64,000 nucleotides of DNA. Origin: Acholoe squamosa (taxonomy: Eukaryota > Annelida > Polychaeta > Phyllodocida > Polynoidae). The stretch covers positions 4,668,001 to 4,732,000 of the forward strand of contig OX439038.1 in the NCBI GenBank assembly GCA_949317995.1, in the 5' to 3' direction. Shown here in pieces: positions 22,716 through 32,800 of the stretch. Made by a program: the position numbers and the translations under genes. Positions within the stretch are counted from its first letter, which is position 1. Each line of letters opens with the position of its first letter. The notes beneath the pieces were generated by a model. The model was not told the origin of the DNA. It was given only the letters and a program-made list of their open reading frames with translations, and made no database searches.

Positions 22716-22811
22716 CTGCCATAGAATATCCCTATAAACTACATCGTGTGATGTCACATACAGTATATATATTGATATAAATTCTGCACATGGATCCAAG
22801 GAAAGTAGGGG

Positions 22812-23222
22812 ATGGCTCACGAGGGGGTGGTGGCACTTCATATGTTTGAAATACATAGGTGGGTGGCTGGCGAGGGTACTTTTTCCATCCTAAATCTCCC
22901 TAGGCAAGGGTCTACTTTTGGGAAATCTCCCTAGGCAAGGGTACATTTTGAGTAAAAAATGTTGTGAACGCAGATAATTTTTCAAGATCCTTAAAATTTC
23001 CAATTCCCCCCTCAACATTGTACCATTCTCTCCAATTTCCCCTAAGCAAATTGATACTGTATTTTTCCGGAAATGGTAATAAAAAACAAAAAATCTTCTT
23101 CAAAATTTCTCAATGCAAGGGTCTATTTTTTCCCCACGAAATCTCCCTAAGCAAGGGTAAGCGTTGCATAACGTGCTGCCGCACACCTGTGTAAAGAAGA
23201 AAAAAATTACCCCCCCCCCCTT
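22812..23222. mobile_element. Short TIR element C, copy 2
   Basis: It shares with 8373-8804 the blocks GGCTGGCGAGGGTACTTTTTC, CTAGGCAAGGGTCTACTTTT, GCAAGGGTAAG-GTTG and CACACCTGT-TAAA before a C-run. Diverged, non-coding. Confidence 0.5.
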
Positions 23223-23526
23223 ACCCCTTCTACTTTGGCCAATTTGTCCCTACTCAATAGACCCCCTATACTGGATCCATCCCTCCCCCTGATCCCTCCA
23301 AGCTTTCCCATATAGCACCCTGCTGTGCCCAATAACACCATGTGTACGGAGGTGTCGTGTCTGCAGAAGGGGGGGGGGGTGACCAGTGTGACGTCAACAC
23401 TCTCCAGACAGATTAAGTGACAGCCAGTCACATCATGTGAGGTTAAACAGTGCCAACCTCTGCCCGGAGAAGCTGTCCAAGCTGCCTCCCATCTGTAACA
23501 TCCCCAACCTCAACCAACCATTGATT

Positions 23527-25436
23527 AATTTAGTGTGACGTCATGTCTATAGACTATCCCCAATCTTTGGTAACCATGGTTACAGAGATATAATGTCTAT
23601 GATTGTCCCCAGTCTCTGGTAACCATGGCTACTGTGACGTTATGTCTGTACACTGTCCCCAGTCTCTGGTAACCATGGTTACTGTCACATAAAGTCTGTA
23701 GACTGTCCCCAGTCTCTGGTAACCATGGTTACTGTCGTGTGACTTCATATCTATAGACTGTCCTCAGTCTATTGACATCATGTGTACTTTTTTATGTTCA
23801 TCCTTTTTAAGTTTTGGGTTCACTAGCTACATATAAAAGAATTTCTGTATGCCTGTGCACTGTTTCCCTCATGATATGAGTGCAAAGCATCCTTTTTGTA
23901 TGCCCAGTGACATGTGTGCATAGCTTCATATGAAACTATGAGTTACACAGTTATGTCCACAATGCCCGCCCCCCTCCCCATCCTCCTGGCAGAGGCTGGA
24001 CCAGTAGGATAATGAGTCTATGACTCATGTATATGGTGGTAGTGGTGGCTTGTGGCACGGGCACCATGGAGGATGCATGGGGAATGATTGGTGGGGGGGG
24101 GGGTATGGAGTTCTGATCCCTCCATGCTAATTTATATGTATTCAAGAATTTAATGGAAATGTTACTTATAGTCTCTGTTTGGTCTCTGGTAAGCATGGTT
24201 ACAGTCCCGTGACGTCATGTCTATGTAACCATGGTTACAGTCCTGTGATGTCATGTCTATGTAACCATGGTTACAGTCCGACATGATGTCTATGTAACCA
24301 CTGTTACAGTCCAACATCATGTCTATGTAACCAACGTTAGTCCTGTGATGCCATGTCTATGTAACCATGGTTACAATCCTGTGATGTCATGTCTATGTAA
24401 CAATGGTTACAGTCCTGTGACATCATGTCTAAGTAACTACGGTTACTTACCTGTGATGTTTTATCTATTTAACCATGGGTACAGCCCTGTGACATCATGT
24501 CTATGTAACCACAGTTACAGTCCGGTGACATCATGTCTATGTAAGCATGGTTACAGTCCTGACATCATATCTATGTAAGCATGGTTACAGCCCTGTGACA
24601 TCATGTCTATGTAAGCATGGTTACAGTCCTGACATCATCTCTATGTAACCAATATACAGTCCTGACATTATGTCTATGTAACCACAGTCACAGTCTTGAC
24701 ATCATGTCTATGTAACCACAGTCACAGTCTTGACATCATGTCTATGTAAGCATGGTTACAGTCCTGACATCATGTCTATGTAAGCATGGTTACAGTCCTG
24801 ACATCATGTCTATGTAACCATGGTTACAGTCCTCTGACGTCATGTCTATGTGACCACAGTTACAGTCCTCTGATGTCATGTCTATGTAACCACACTCACA
24901 GTCTTGACATCATGTCTATGTAACCATGGTTACAGTCCTGACATCATGTCTATGTAAGCATGGTTACAGTTCTGACATCATGTCTATGTAACCATGGTTA
25001 CAGTCCTGACATCATGTCTATGTAACCATGGTTACAGTCCTCTGACGTCATGTCTAGGTGACCACAGTTACAGTCCTCTGATGTCATGTCTATGTAACCA
25101 CAGTCACAGTCTTGACATCATGTCTATGTAACCATGGTTACAGTCCTGACATCATGTCTATGTAAGCATGGTTACAGTTCTGACATCATGTCTATGTAAC
25201 CATGGTTACAGTTCTGACATCATGTCTATGTAACCATGGTTACAGTTCTGACATCATGTCTATGTAAGCATGGTTACAGTCCTGACATTATGTCTATGTA
25301 ACCATTGTTACAGTCCTGACATCATGTCTATGTAACCATGGTTACAGTCCTGACATCATATCTATGTAACCATGGTTACAGTCCTCTGACGTCATGTCTA
25401 TGTAACCACGGTTACAGTCCTCTGACGTCATGTCTA
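23527..25436. repeat. Palindrome-rich satellite (GTAACCATGGTTAC with TGACGTCA/TGACATCA)
   Basis: Two blocks are present. 23527-23780 has about four looser units of 50-60 bp with CCCAGTCTCTGGTAACCATGG. 24200-25436 has about 34 units of 34-38 bp reading TGTCTATGTAACCATGGTTA then CAGTCCTGACATCA. Each unit joins a 14-bp perfect palindrome to a cAMP-response-like palindrome (TGACGTCA, at least six exact). A 400-bp non-repeated gap (23780-24200) separates them. The frame at 24267-24578 is an artefact. Confidence 0.85.
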
Positions 25437-25705
25437 TACTGACTGTCCCCAGAAAAAAAAAGAAAGAAGGAAAGAAAAAGAAAAGACTTCCGCACATGGA
25501 CAGTGCGAGTTGTCCAAGACTGGATATTGATTGAACAGAACGACTACCCATAGGAAATTCCCTATTTCCACTATTAACAACCAAGATACTCCCCAACCCC
25601 CCAACACCCACCCGTACACACTCCCAGGTCTGCCAGCACATTCTGCTCGTGGTCTAGACTCCACCTACACGGCCAAACAAAATAGCCTCAGTTTTTCTCT
25701 TCCAG

Positions 25706-25839
25706 GCTCTGAGAAAAGAAGAAGTAGACGTAACCCACAAAGATTAGGGATTGAACTTTTTTGTGATGCTGGAGCTGTAGCAAATCCTTACATTTTATAT
25801 GGCAAATTTTCGAGGGGTCTTCTTCTAGACCTTTGCTAG
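25706..25839 (+). CDS. Candidate terminal coding exon, unknown protein
   Basis: A strong acceptor (GTTTTTCTCTTCCAG ending at 25705) precedes a frame that reads SEKRRSRRNPQRLGIELF, then CDAGAVANPYILYGK, then a stop at 25837-25839. The basic start and the balanced remainder look coded rather than random. No family is recognised, and no partner exon was found upstream, where satellite sequence lies. It could be a relic of a transposon gene. Confidence 0.25.
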
Positions 25840-26270
25840 AGCAGTTTTGACTGAGACATTATAGATTTGGAACAACGTATTCAAGGGAAAAATACTCATT
25901 TGGGGAAATCCATTGAAAAGTATCAACTTTGGTCTATAATTTTTTAATGAGATAATTTTGCCCCCCCCCCGCAAAAAAAAACCCACAAAAATAGTAAATC
26001 ACCCCCTCTCCTTTTGATATCCCATATTAGTCACATAGAGTGACTGAACTATTCACATAGTTAGTATCTGTTTGGAGAGTGACTGACTGAGCAGCTCAGT
26101 GAATCACGTGACCTTGACGTAGGATGTCGCAAAACCTGGTGGGAGGGGGAGAGGTGGGTGGTGTACATACAGTGGATCTATGGGGGGGGGAGGGGGAGAT
26201 GAAGTGGGGAGGGGGATGACTAGGGGGAGGGGGAAATGCCTTTGGCGCCGTCTAGTGGGGCTTTATGCTT
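25840..26270. other. G-rich stretch, no gene
   Basis: Contains poly-C near 25965 and, at 26180-26235, six or more G-runs (GGGGGGGGGAGGGGGAG and similar) able to form G-quadruplexes on the plus strand. Otherwise nothing is recognised. Confidence 0.5.
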
Positions 26271-26274
26271 GTTC

Positions 26275-26580
26275 TAGTGTTCTAGACCAGTTCAGTGTGT
26301 TAGTGTTGTATGGCGTGACGTACTGCCGTGACGTGACGAACTGGAGACGCTGAGGAGACGCAGATTGTGGGATTCTATGTACTAGTACCCCCTGGAGGAA
26401 GTGTCCAATGGTGTCCTGGAGCAGTACCCTGTATGAGATAGGAATACAGGAGAGCTAAGATCGGGATAAAACCATTGTACATAGGAGGAGACGCAGGTAG
26501 TGGGATTGTACGTACAGGACTATTACCCCCTATAGGAGGAAGTGTTCAGTGGTGTATTACGGGCTTCAAGGTAAGAGGGA
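26275..26580 (+). promoter_or_regulatory. Candidate 5' exon with internal duplication and donor site
   Basis: It contains two diverged copies, about 145 bp apart, of GGAGACGCAG(A/G)T-GTGGGATT...TACCCCCT...GGAGGAAGTGT-CA-TGGTGT (near 26350 and 26480). The second ends in GCTTCAAG-GTAAGAGGG, a near-consensus splice donor at 26571. The region has several CpG and GTGACGTA motifs. It may be the transcribed leader of a gene or of a mobile element. No ATG-initiated coding exon is evident. Confidence 0.25.
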
Positions 26581-26582
26581 AA

Positions 26583-26850
26583 TTAATGGGTGTGGACCAC
26601 TAAATTTGACATGGTGACATGGCAATTTCTTAAAATCGACATGTGACATGAGAGGTTCTTAGAGGTGACATGGGACATGGGGATTTAAGTGACATGTGAC
26701 ATAACCATTTCTTAAAATCGACATGTGACATGAGAGGTTCTTAGAGGTGACATGGGACATGGGGATTTAAGTGACATGTGACATAACCATTTCTTAAAAT
26801 TGACATGTGACATGGGGGACCCCCCATCCACACCCCCAAATTATAGGCCT
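26583..26850 (-). mobile_element. CATGTC-family element, inverted, with internal duplication
   Basis: Reverse complement of the 6905-7150 arrangement, from GGGTGTGGACCACTAAATT to CCCCCCATCCACACCC. The block CGACATGTGACATGAGAGG, TTCTTAGAGGTGACATGGG, ACATGGGGATTTAAG occurs twice at about 83-bp spacing, so it has begun to amplify. Confidence 0.6.
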
Positions 26851-26929
26851 GCAGATAATTTTGTCATTCTACAGTTATTGTATAAACTGTACTTCAGTGC
26901 TTATGGCTCCGGGCCACTAAATACTACAG

Positions 26930-27150
26930 GGTAATATGGACAGTTATTAGAATCAACATGTGACATGGGCTTTAGTGACATCAGGCAAAAGATTAGTGAC
27001 ATGACATGGGGGCTTCTTTAATTCGACTACAGACATGGTAGGTTCTTAGAAGTGACATTGGACATAGGGATTTAAGTTACATATGACACGAGCCCTTTTA
27101 TTTTGTAAAAAAAAAAAAGAAATCGTGACGTAGGGACCCCCCTCCCCCCA
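26930..27150 (-). repeat. CATGTC-family element, second inverted copy
   Basis: Contains GTGACATGACATGGGGGC, GGTTCTTAGAAGTGACAT and GGGATTTAAG in the same order as 26583-26850, with an A-run near 27105. More diverged than its neighbour. Confidence 0.5.
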
Positions 27151-27223
27151 AACCAGAGCAATCAACAGAAGTGTGCACAGTAACCTCCTGGCCAGTACAT
27201 AGGTTCTCATTATACGTTTTACC

Positions 27224-27540
27224 CATGGGCGTGTACTAGTTTAATACCAAGTTGAGTCTGTGTATGTGTTATCCATATACTAAGAGAGGGTTGGCCACTC
27301 AAGGACATTTGCTGCCCTCTGGCAGATATCCTTTGAACTATTTCCTATACACATAGCCATGGAAGACAGAGGTGAGGGGGGACTTTGGCAAAGTCGCCCC
27401 TCACCTCTGTCACCCATGGCTATGCATAGGAATAGAGCTGCCAGAGGGCAGCATCAGTCCTAGAGTGTCACACCCTCTCCTTAGTATATAGATAACAACT
27501 ACGCAGACTCAACTTGGTAACTATATAGTACACGCCCATG
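27224..27540. mobile_element. 317-bp fold-back MITE with perfect 8-bp target duplication
   Basis: The element begins CATGGGCGTGTACTA and ends TAGTACACGCCCATG. The arms are inverted over nearly the full length (for example CAAGTTGAGTCTG against CAGACTCAACTTG, CTGCCCTCTGGCAG against CTGCCAGAGGGCAG). GTTTTACC flanks both sides (27216-27223, 27541-27548). Terminal CA..TG and an 8-bp duplication fit the hAT or P superfamilies. Non-coding. Confidence 0.85.
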
Positions 27541-27548
27541 GTTTTACC

Positions 27549-28036
27549 CCTCCCAAATAGCTGTACCAGTGGAGGGGTTCATTAGGTCCTAGGGTGACTT
27601 ATTGCCCTGGAGTGGAGTGGGTGATTGCAGTGGTTACATACATACACCCCAGACACGTGTGGAAGTTACCAATTATTGAGTAACTGTGTTACGTCTTCCT
27701 GGTACTCAGTGACTGTGTGAAGACAACAGTCAAGACAGAAACTGGCCTCAGCTTTCACCATCTGTAGTCTATGGTGACTTATGAGTAGGGCCTGGAAGTG
27801 TGTTTTATATGGGTTTTGTAAATAACCTGAGTAGAGCAATGGCCCCTCTCCTCCACTACACATAGTGACACATCCAGGTTCTCGAGAGGTCTTATACTTC
27901 CTTGTCAATTCCTTATATCAGTTTTAATAATGTGGTGGGTCAGACCACTAAATTAAACATGGGGACATGGGCAAAGAAATAAGTAACATGGCATGGGGAA
28001 CCCTATATATACATGTACTATATATACTACATATAT
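27549..28036. other. No recognisable gene; one CATGTC-family scrap
   Basis: 27940-27998 has CATGGGGACATGGGC and ACATGGCATGGGG words of the CATGTC family. The minus-strand frame 27666-27908 (80 codons) shows no domain or good splice sites. Confidence 0.35.
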
Positions 28037-28058
28037 AGGGATATATATATATATATAT

Positions 28059-28435
28059 TGTGGCGGAGACGGAGGGGCCGTTGGCGGAGCCGAAACCATC
28101 CTGGTGTGGGGGCGGCGAGGCCAGCGGTCCTGAAGTAACGCGGTTACGTCGGCAATAGTAGTCGGCGGAGGAGATCCTCCGACGCTGGCCTGCCGTAAAG
28201 CGGGCCGGGGTCGGAGTATCTGCCTATGTATAAATAAGGGAGTTGTTACTCCGATTAGTTAGTTCCGAGTTGCAGACAGAGAGGAGCAGAACTCTAAAAG
28301 GCTTATCTCCGGATTAATATATACGATATAAGACTTAGATGGTGTGGCGAGGACTGCCAGGAAATAAAAGACACTGAAGTCAAGCTGTCGGAGTTGTGTA
28401 ATTCTTTATTAACCATAGAGTCGGAAAACGCTACA
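28059..28435 (+). repeat. 5' LTR
   Basis: 377 bp, TGTGGCGGAG to AACGCTACA. It carries a TATA box (TATAAATA, 28229-28236) and a polyadenylation signal (AATAAA, 28363-28368). U3 is therefore about 28059-28260, R extends to roughly 28385, and U5 is the remainder. Identical to the 3' LTR. Confidence 0.95.
28229..28236 (+). promoter_or_regulatory. LTR TATA box
   Basis: TATAAATA in the 5' LTR, placed to start transcription near 28260 and drive the genomic RNA of the element. Confidence 0.6.
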
Positions 28436-28436
28436 T

Positions 28437-28454
28437 TGGTGACAGCGGTGTTTG
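28437..28454 (+). promoter_or_regulatory. Primer-binding site
   Basis: One base after the 5' LTR comes TGGTGACAGCGGTG, starting with the TGG that pairs to tRNA 3' CCA. The tRNA species cannot be named with confidence from this sequence. Confidence 0.6.
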
Positions 28455-28475
28455 AAGACCCACGAGAGAAAGAAG

Positions 28476-29831
28476 ATGGCGGAGGCTTCAGAAACGATAA
28501 ACTTACCTGTGGAGAAGAGGGATACGGAGGAGATTAAGCGGGAAAAAGGGGTTTTGCTGGAAGTGGTGGACGAGGAAGTGACGCTACGGCAGAGAGGGGC
28601 GGTGAGGCCGGAAGAGATGAATCCGGAGAGACAAGCAGAACCCGCCGATAGAGCATCCCGGGAGGAGGTAACGGACACGGGATATGAGGAACCACGCGTT
28701 AAAGAAAAGGAGCCCTACCTGTGGCCATGGGAGAGGGAGGAGAAACCGGCGGCCTGGAGGTTGAGGCACCCTAAAGGAAAACTGGGTGATGCAAATGCCT
28801 GGCTGGGGTTCAACCCGGGAAGGGACGATGGCGGAAAGGTGCTTTGGTGGCCGGAGGAGCAGGCGGAGATGAATAACCCAAGGAAGGGGAGCAAGCGGGC
28901 ACCGGCCGAGGTTCGCCCCGAAACCGGGAGACGTGCGGAGGAGGCGGATAAGGACGAAGTAGGGGAAGGTGGAGATCTCCGGCAGGGTAGAGGAGTTATG
29001 GGTCGTCCGGAGGATGGCTGGAGAGGAGGTGCCGATGGGGAGAAGGAGGCAAAGGGTAAGCCAGTGGTGAAACCCGCTAAATATGATGGCACCACAGACC
29101 TATCTGACTACCTCAACCACTTCGACCTGTGCGTCAAAGTAAACGGATGGAAGCCAGAGGAGGCGGGTATGTTCCTAGGTCTGAGTCTGTCGGGGGCAGC
29201 CCGGAGATTGTTGACGGGAAGGAAACCAGCCACGCCGGAGGGGTATGAGGAGTTAAGAAGGGCACTCGTGGAAAGGTTTGAGCCTACTAATCAGGAAGAG
29301 ATCTACAAAGCGTTCCTCCGCACTAGGGTCCGGCGAAAGGGGGAGGGACTGCAAGAGTTACAGGAAGAACTGAAAAAGTACACTAAGTTAGCATATCCGG
29401 AGGCAGACGCCCGGACGACAGACACCTTAGCGCTCGATAGATTCCTATTGTGCCTCGACAATCCACTCAGGCAGTGGGTGTATCAGTCAACACCGAAAGA
29501 TTTACAATCCGCAGTAATGACGGCGGTGGGAGCGGAGGCGTACTTACAAGTGGAGCAGGAGAATATCCACAAAGTGCGGGCGGCGGATGCGTCAGTAAAT
29601 GAACACCTCAAGTCCAACAAGGAGGAAATGAGCAAAATGGCGGAGTTGATGGAGCGGTTAGTTCAAAGGCTGGATGATCCGGCGGTGTTGGGGAGGAAGA
29701 AAAAGCCAAGCAGTGGTGCTTGCTTCGGATGCGGACAGGAAGGCCATTTCAAGCGAGAATGCCCAAATATCAAGGCCAAGGAGGCATCCAGGCCGGTGAG
29801 CGAACAGGCTAGTCCGGCGGCGGGAAACTAG
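28476..29831 (+). CDS. gag: Gag (capsid/nucleocapsid) protein of the LTR retrotransposon
   Basis: 451 residues from the first ATG (28476). The upstream open codons lack an ATG, and AAGATGG is a good context. Residues 1-190 are charged and low in complexity. Residues 195-370 resemble the retrotransposon Gag capsid region (PAKYDGTTDLSDYLNHF, later LVERFEP and LRQWVYQS). A single zinc knuckle C-X2-C-X4-H-X4-C (CFGCGQEGHFKREC, residues 416-429) would bind RNA. It forms the virus-like particle in the cytoplasm. The stop TAG at 29829-29831 directly follows a slippery heptamer, so a fraction of ribosomes should continue into pol. Intact, no frame damage. Confidence 0.9.
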   Translation: MAEASETINLPVEKRDTEEIKREKGVLLEVVDEEVTLRQRGAVRPEEMNPERQAEPADRASREEVTDTGYEEPRVKEKEPYLWPWEREEKPAAWRLRHPKGKLGDANAWLGFNPGRDDGGKVLWWPEEQAEMNNPRKGSKRAPAEVRPETGRRAEEADKDEVGEGGDLRQGRGVMGRPEDGWRGGADGEKEAKGKPVVKPAKYDGTTDLSDYLNHFDLCVKVNGWKPEEAGMFLGLSLSGAARRLLTGRKPATPEGYEELRRALVERFEPTNQEEIYKAFLRTRVRRKGEGLQELQEELKKYTKLAYPEADARTTDTLALDRFLLCLDNPLRQWVYQSTPKDLQSAVMTAVGAEAYLQVEQENIHKVRAADASVNEHLKSNKEEMSKMAELMERLVQRLDDPAVLGRKKKPSSGACFGCGQEGHFKRECPNIKAKEASRPVSEQASPAAGN

Positions 29832-29878
29832 AATCGACCTATACTAAAGGCCAAGTACAGGTCGAGGGAAGTGGGCCT
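29822..29878 (+). promoter_or_regulatory. -1 ribosomal frameshift signal with potential pseudoknot
   Basis: The gag frame reads G-GGA-AAC (29822-29828), a canonical X-XXY-YYZ slippery heptamer in the right register, followed at once by the gag stop. Five bases later TCGACCT (29834-29840) can pair perfectly with AGGTCGA (29859-29865). Loop bases AGGCC (29848-29852) can pair with GGCCT (29874-29878), giving an H-type pseudoknot. The pol frame is open from 29813, so the frames overlap by 19 bases. Position and spacing match known retroviral signals. Confidence 0.8.
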
Positions 29879-29884
29879 ATCAAT

Positions 29885-32800
29885 GTGATACAGGGCCGCC
29901 GAGAGAGGGGCGGAGGAGGATTGATAGTAGAGGGTCGGCTGGCAGGGGCCCCCATCCAATTGCTGGTGGACACTGGTGCGTCGCTTAATCTGGTCTCCGA
30001 AGGATGGTGGAGCAGTTGGGGCGGACGGGGACGCCTGGGGGAAACGGCGGAGAAGATCTACTCCGTCGACGGGCGGCCTATGGACATAAAAGGGGAAGTG
30101 TACACAGAGCTGGAAATCGGGAGGCGCACTATCAATGTGCGTTTCGTAGTCAGCGACACCGGGACGGAGGGAATCCTGGGGGCGGAGTTCCTCCGCACCA
30201 ACAAACTAATGGTCGACGTAGCAAAAGGGCGCCTAGTGTGGACAGAGGAGGATTCCGTGTGCCGAATCGTCAGCACCCGAGCGGCGGTGCTGGGATCCGG
30301 ACAGGAGGCCATGCTAGAGGGAACTCTAGCCGGACCCTGGCAACAGGGGGACGACGGGATGATTGAAGGGATGGCCGGACACAAGGGTGAACCGAGCTTC
30401 CTGGTGGGGCGGGGGCTGGTATGCCCCGAGGGGAGGGCAACTTGGGTCAGGGTGCTCAATCCCGGTCCTGAGCCAGTGGTGATATATAGAGACATGACTC
30501 TAGGGGCCATTCAACGAGTGGAGTGCAGAGGCGGAGGCGAGACAGTGGCCGGAGAGGGATGGTGCCGGATGGTGGAGAGAGGTGAGCCGGAGGAGCTAAA
30601 GTGTTTGGTGGACGGGTTAGTGAGCGGGACGGAGGCTCACCGTAGAAAGGAGCTTGCACGGCTTATAAGGAAACACCTGGGGGCATTTCAGAGGCATAAG
30701 GGCGACAAAGGGCACACTCAATTGGCCAAGCATAGGATTGATACGGGGGTACATCCACCTATCAAACAACCGCCGAGGCGATTGGCACCCCATAGACGAG
30801 AGGCGGTAGAAGAGGAGGTGGAGAAGATGTTGGAAGCCGGAGTGATTGAGCCATCCACTAGCCCGTGGGCTTCTCCGGTGGTCCTAGTAAGAAAAAAAGA
30901 TGGTACCACTCGCTTCTGCGTGGACTACCGGAGGCTCAACGCCGCCACCGTGAAGGATGCTTATCCCCTGCCTAGAGTGGAAGATTGTCTCGATACCATG
31001 GCGGGGGCCGCGTGGTTTTCGTCAGTGGATCTGGCCAGCGGCTACTGGCAGTTGGATATAGAGGAGGGGGATAAAGAGAAAACAGCATTCACGACACACC
31101 GGGGGCTGTTCCAATTCCGGAGAATGCCCTTCGGTTTGTGCAATGCGCCAGGCACCTTTGAGAGGGTGATGGAAGTGGCCATGAGGGGACTACAGTGGAA
31201 AACTTGTTTGGTCTATCTAGACGACATAGTCGTATTCTCCGCCACCTTCGAGGAGCATCTTGGCCGGCTTGGGGAGGTACTTCAAAGGCTGGAGGATGCT
31301 GGGCTTAAGATCAAGCCCTCCAAATGCCAGTTGGCTCGCCGCAGAGTGTTATTCCTGGGCCACCAAGTGAGTGAGGCGGGGGTAGAGACGGATCCGGAAA
31401 AGATAGAGGCGGTGCAGTCGTGGCCCACTCCGACCACGGTGACGGAGGTCCGGAGTTTTCTGGGGCTAGCCGGCTACTACAGGACCTTCGTTCCTGAGTT
31501 CTCTACGAGGGCTAAGCCACTGAGCGCGCTGGCCGAGAAAGGGAGGACGTTCCGGTGGTCGGAGGAATGCGAGGCCTCATTCCAAGACCTAAAAAAGAGA
31601 CTAACCGAGGCCCCTATCCTGGCTTTCCCCCAGGCGGAGGGACAGCTTACCTTAGACACCGACGCCAGTGACACAGGCCTCGGAGTGGTACTGTCCCAGG
31701 AGCAGACGGGGGTAGAGAGGGTCCTAGCCTATGGCAGCCGCACTCTCAGCAGGCCGGAGCGTAACTATTGCGTTACAAGGAGGGAGCTGCTGGCTATAGT
31801 CTTTGGCCTCAGGAAATTCAAGCATTACCTAATAGGGAGGAGGGTGGTAGTCCGAACAGATCATGCCTCCCTGCGGTGGCTGTTGGAGTTCAAGGAGCCG
31901 GAGGGCCAGCTGGCTCGATGGCTGCAGATTATAAGTACTTACGACATAGTGGTGCAGCATAGGCCGGGAAAACTACATGGGAATGCGGATGGGCTGTCCA
32001 GGAAGCCCTGCAAGCAATGTGGGCGAGAGGATGAGGAGGAGCTACTGCATTGCCGGGTTTTCACAAGGTCTCAACGCCAGGAGATGGTTCGGGGGGCGCC
32101 TCCGGCGGCGGGGGACTCCACTCCGCCGGCAGGGAGAGAGTGGGGCACACTCCAAGCGGAGGACGCTGTGCTGACTCAGGTCAGAGCATGGGTGAACGGG
32201 GAGGCGACCACCACAGAGGAGGAAAGAAGGACCTGGGGCTATGAGCTGAGAGCCTGGCATGCCCAATTGGGGCGCATGAGTATAGAAAAAGGGATACTGG
32301 GCCGGTGGTGGGAAGGTGCGGCGGGGGAACGATGCTTCCAAATTGCTGTACCCACCCTGAGCAGGAATGATGTGCTCAGGGAGGTCCACGGAGAACCCTT
32401 GGCGGGGCATCTGGGCCGCAATAAAACCATCCGGCGCCTCCAGACAGGTTACTACTGGCCTGACTTCAGGAGGGAGGTGACCCTGTGGTGCGCCAGCTGT
32501 GAACCCTGTCTCCGGAGGAAGGCGGCTCCACCTCCGCACCGGGCACCAATGGGACATGTGGGTGCCGGACTACCCCTACAGAGGATAGCTCTAGACGTGA
32601 TGGGTCCATTGCCCTTGTCCTCCGCCGGGAACCAATATATTTTGGTGGCGGCGGACTACTTCACTAAATGGACGGAAGCGTACGCTTTACCCAACCAGGA
32701 GGCACCCACGGTGGCCAGGGCTGTGGTGGAGGAGTTCATCTGTAGATTTGGAGCCCCGGCGGAGGTGCACACAGATCAGGGCAAGAACTTCCAGTCGGGA

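Larger units (their letters stand above)
20297..22803. mobile_element. 2.5-kb inverted-repeat element with two 56-bp arrays
   Basis: The outer arms 20297-20402 and 22741-22803 are inverted copies. They share CCTTGGATCCATGTGCAGA, an AT-rich spacer, and ATACTGTATGTGACGTCACA / TGTGATGTCACATACAGTAT. Between them lie 56-bp arrays on each side of a 1.2-kb non-repeated core (21110-22325). The left arm's spacer has become an AT microsatellite. This looks like one fold-back transposon rather than separate repeats. No transposase is visible. Confidence 0.65.
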
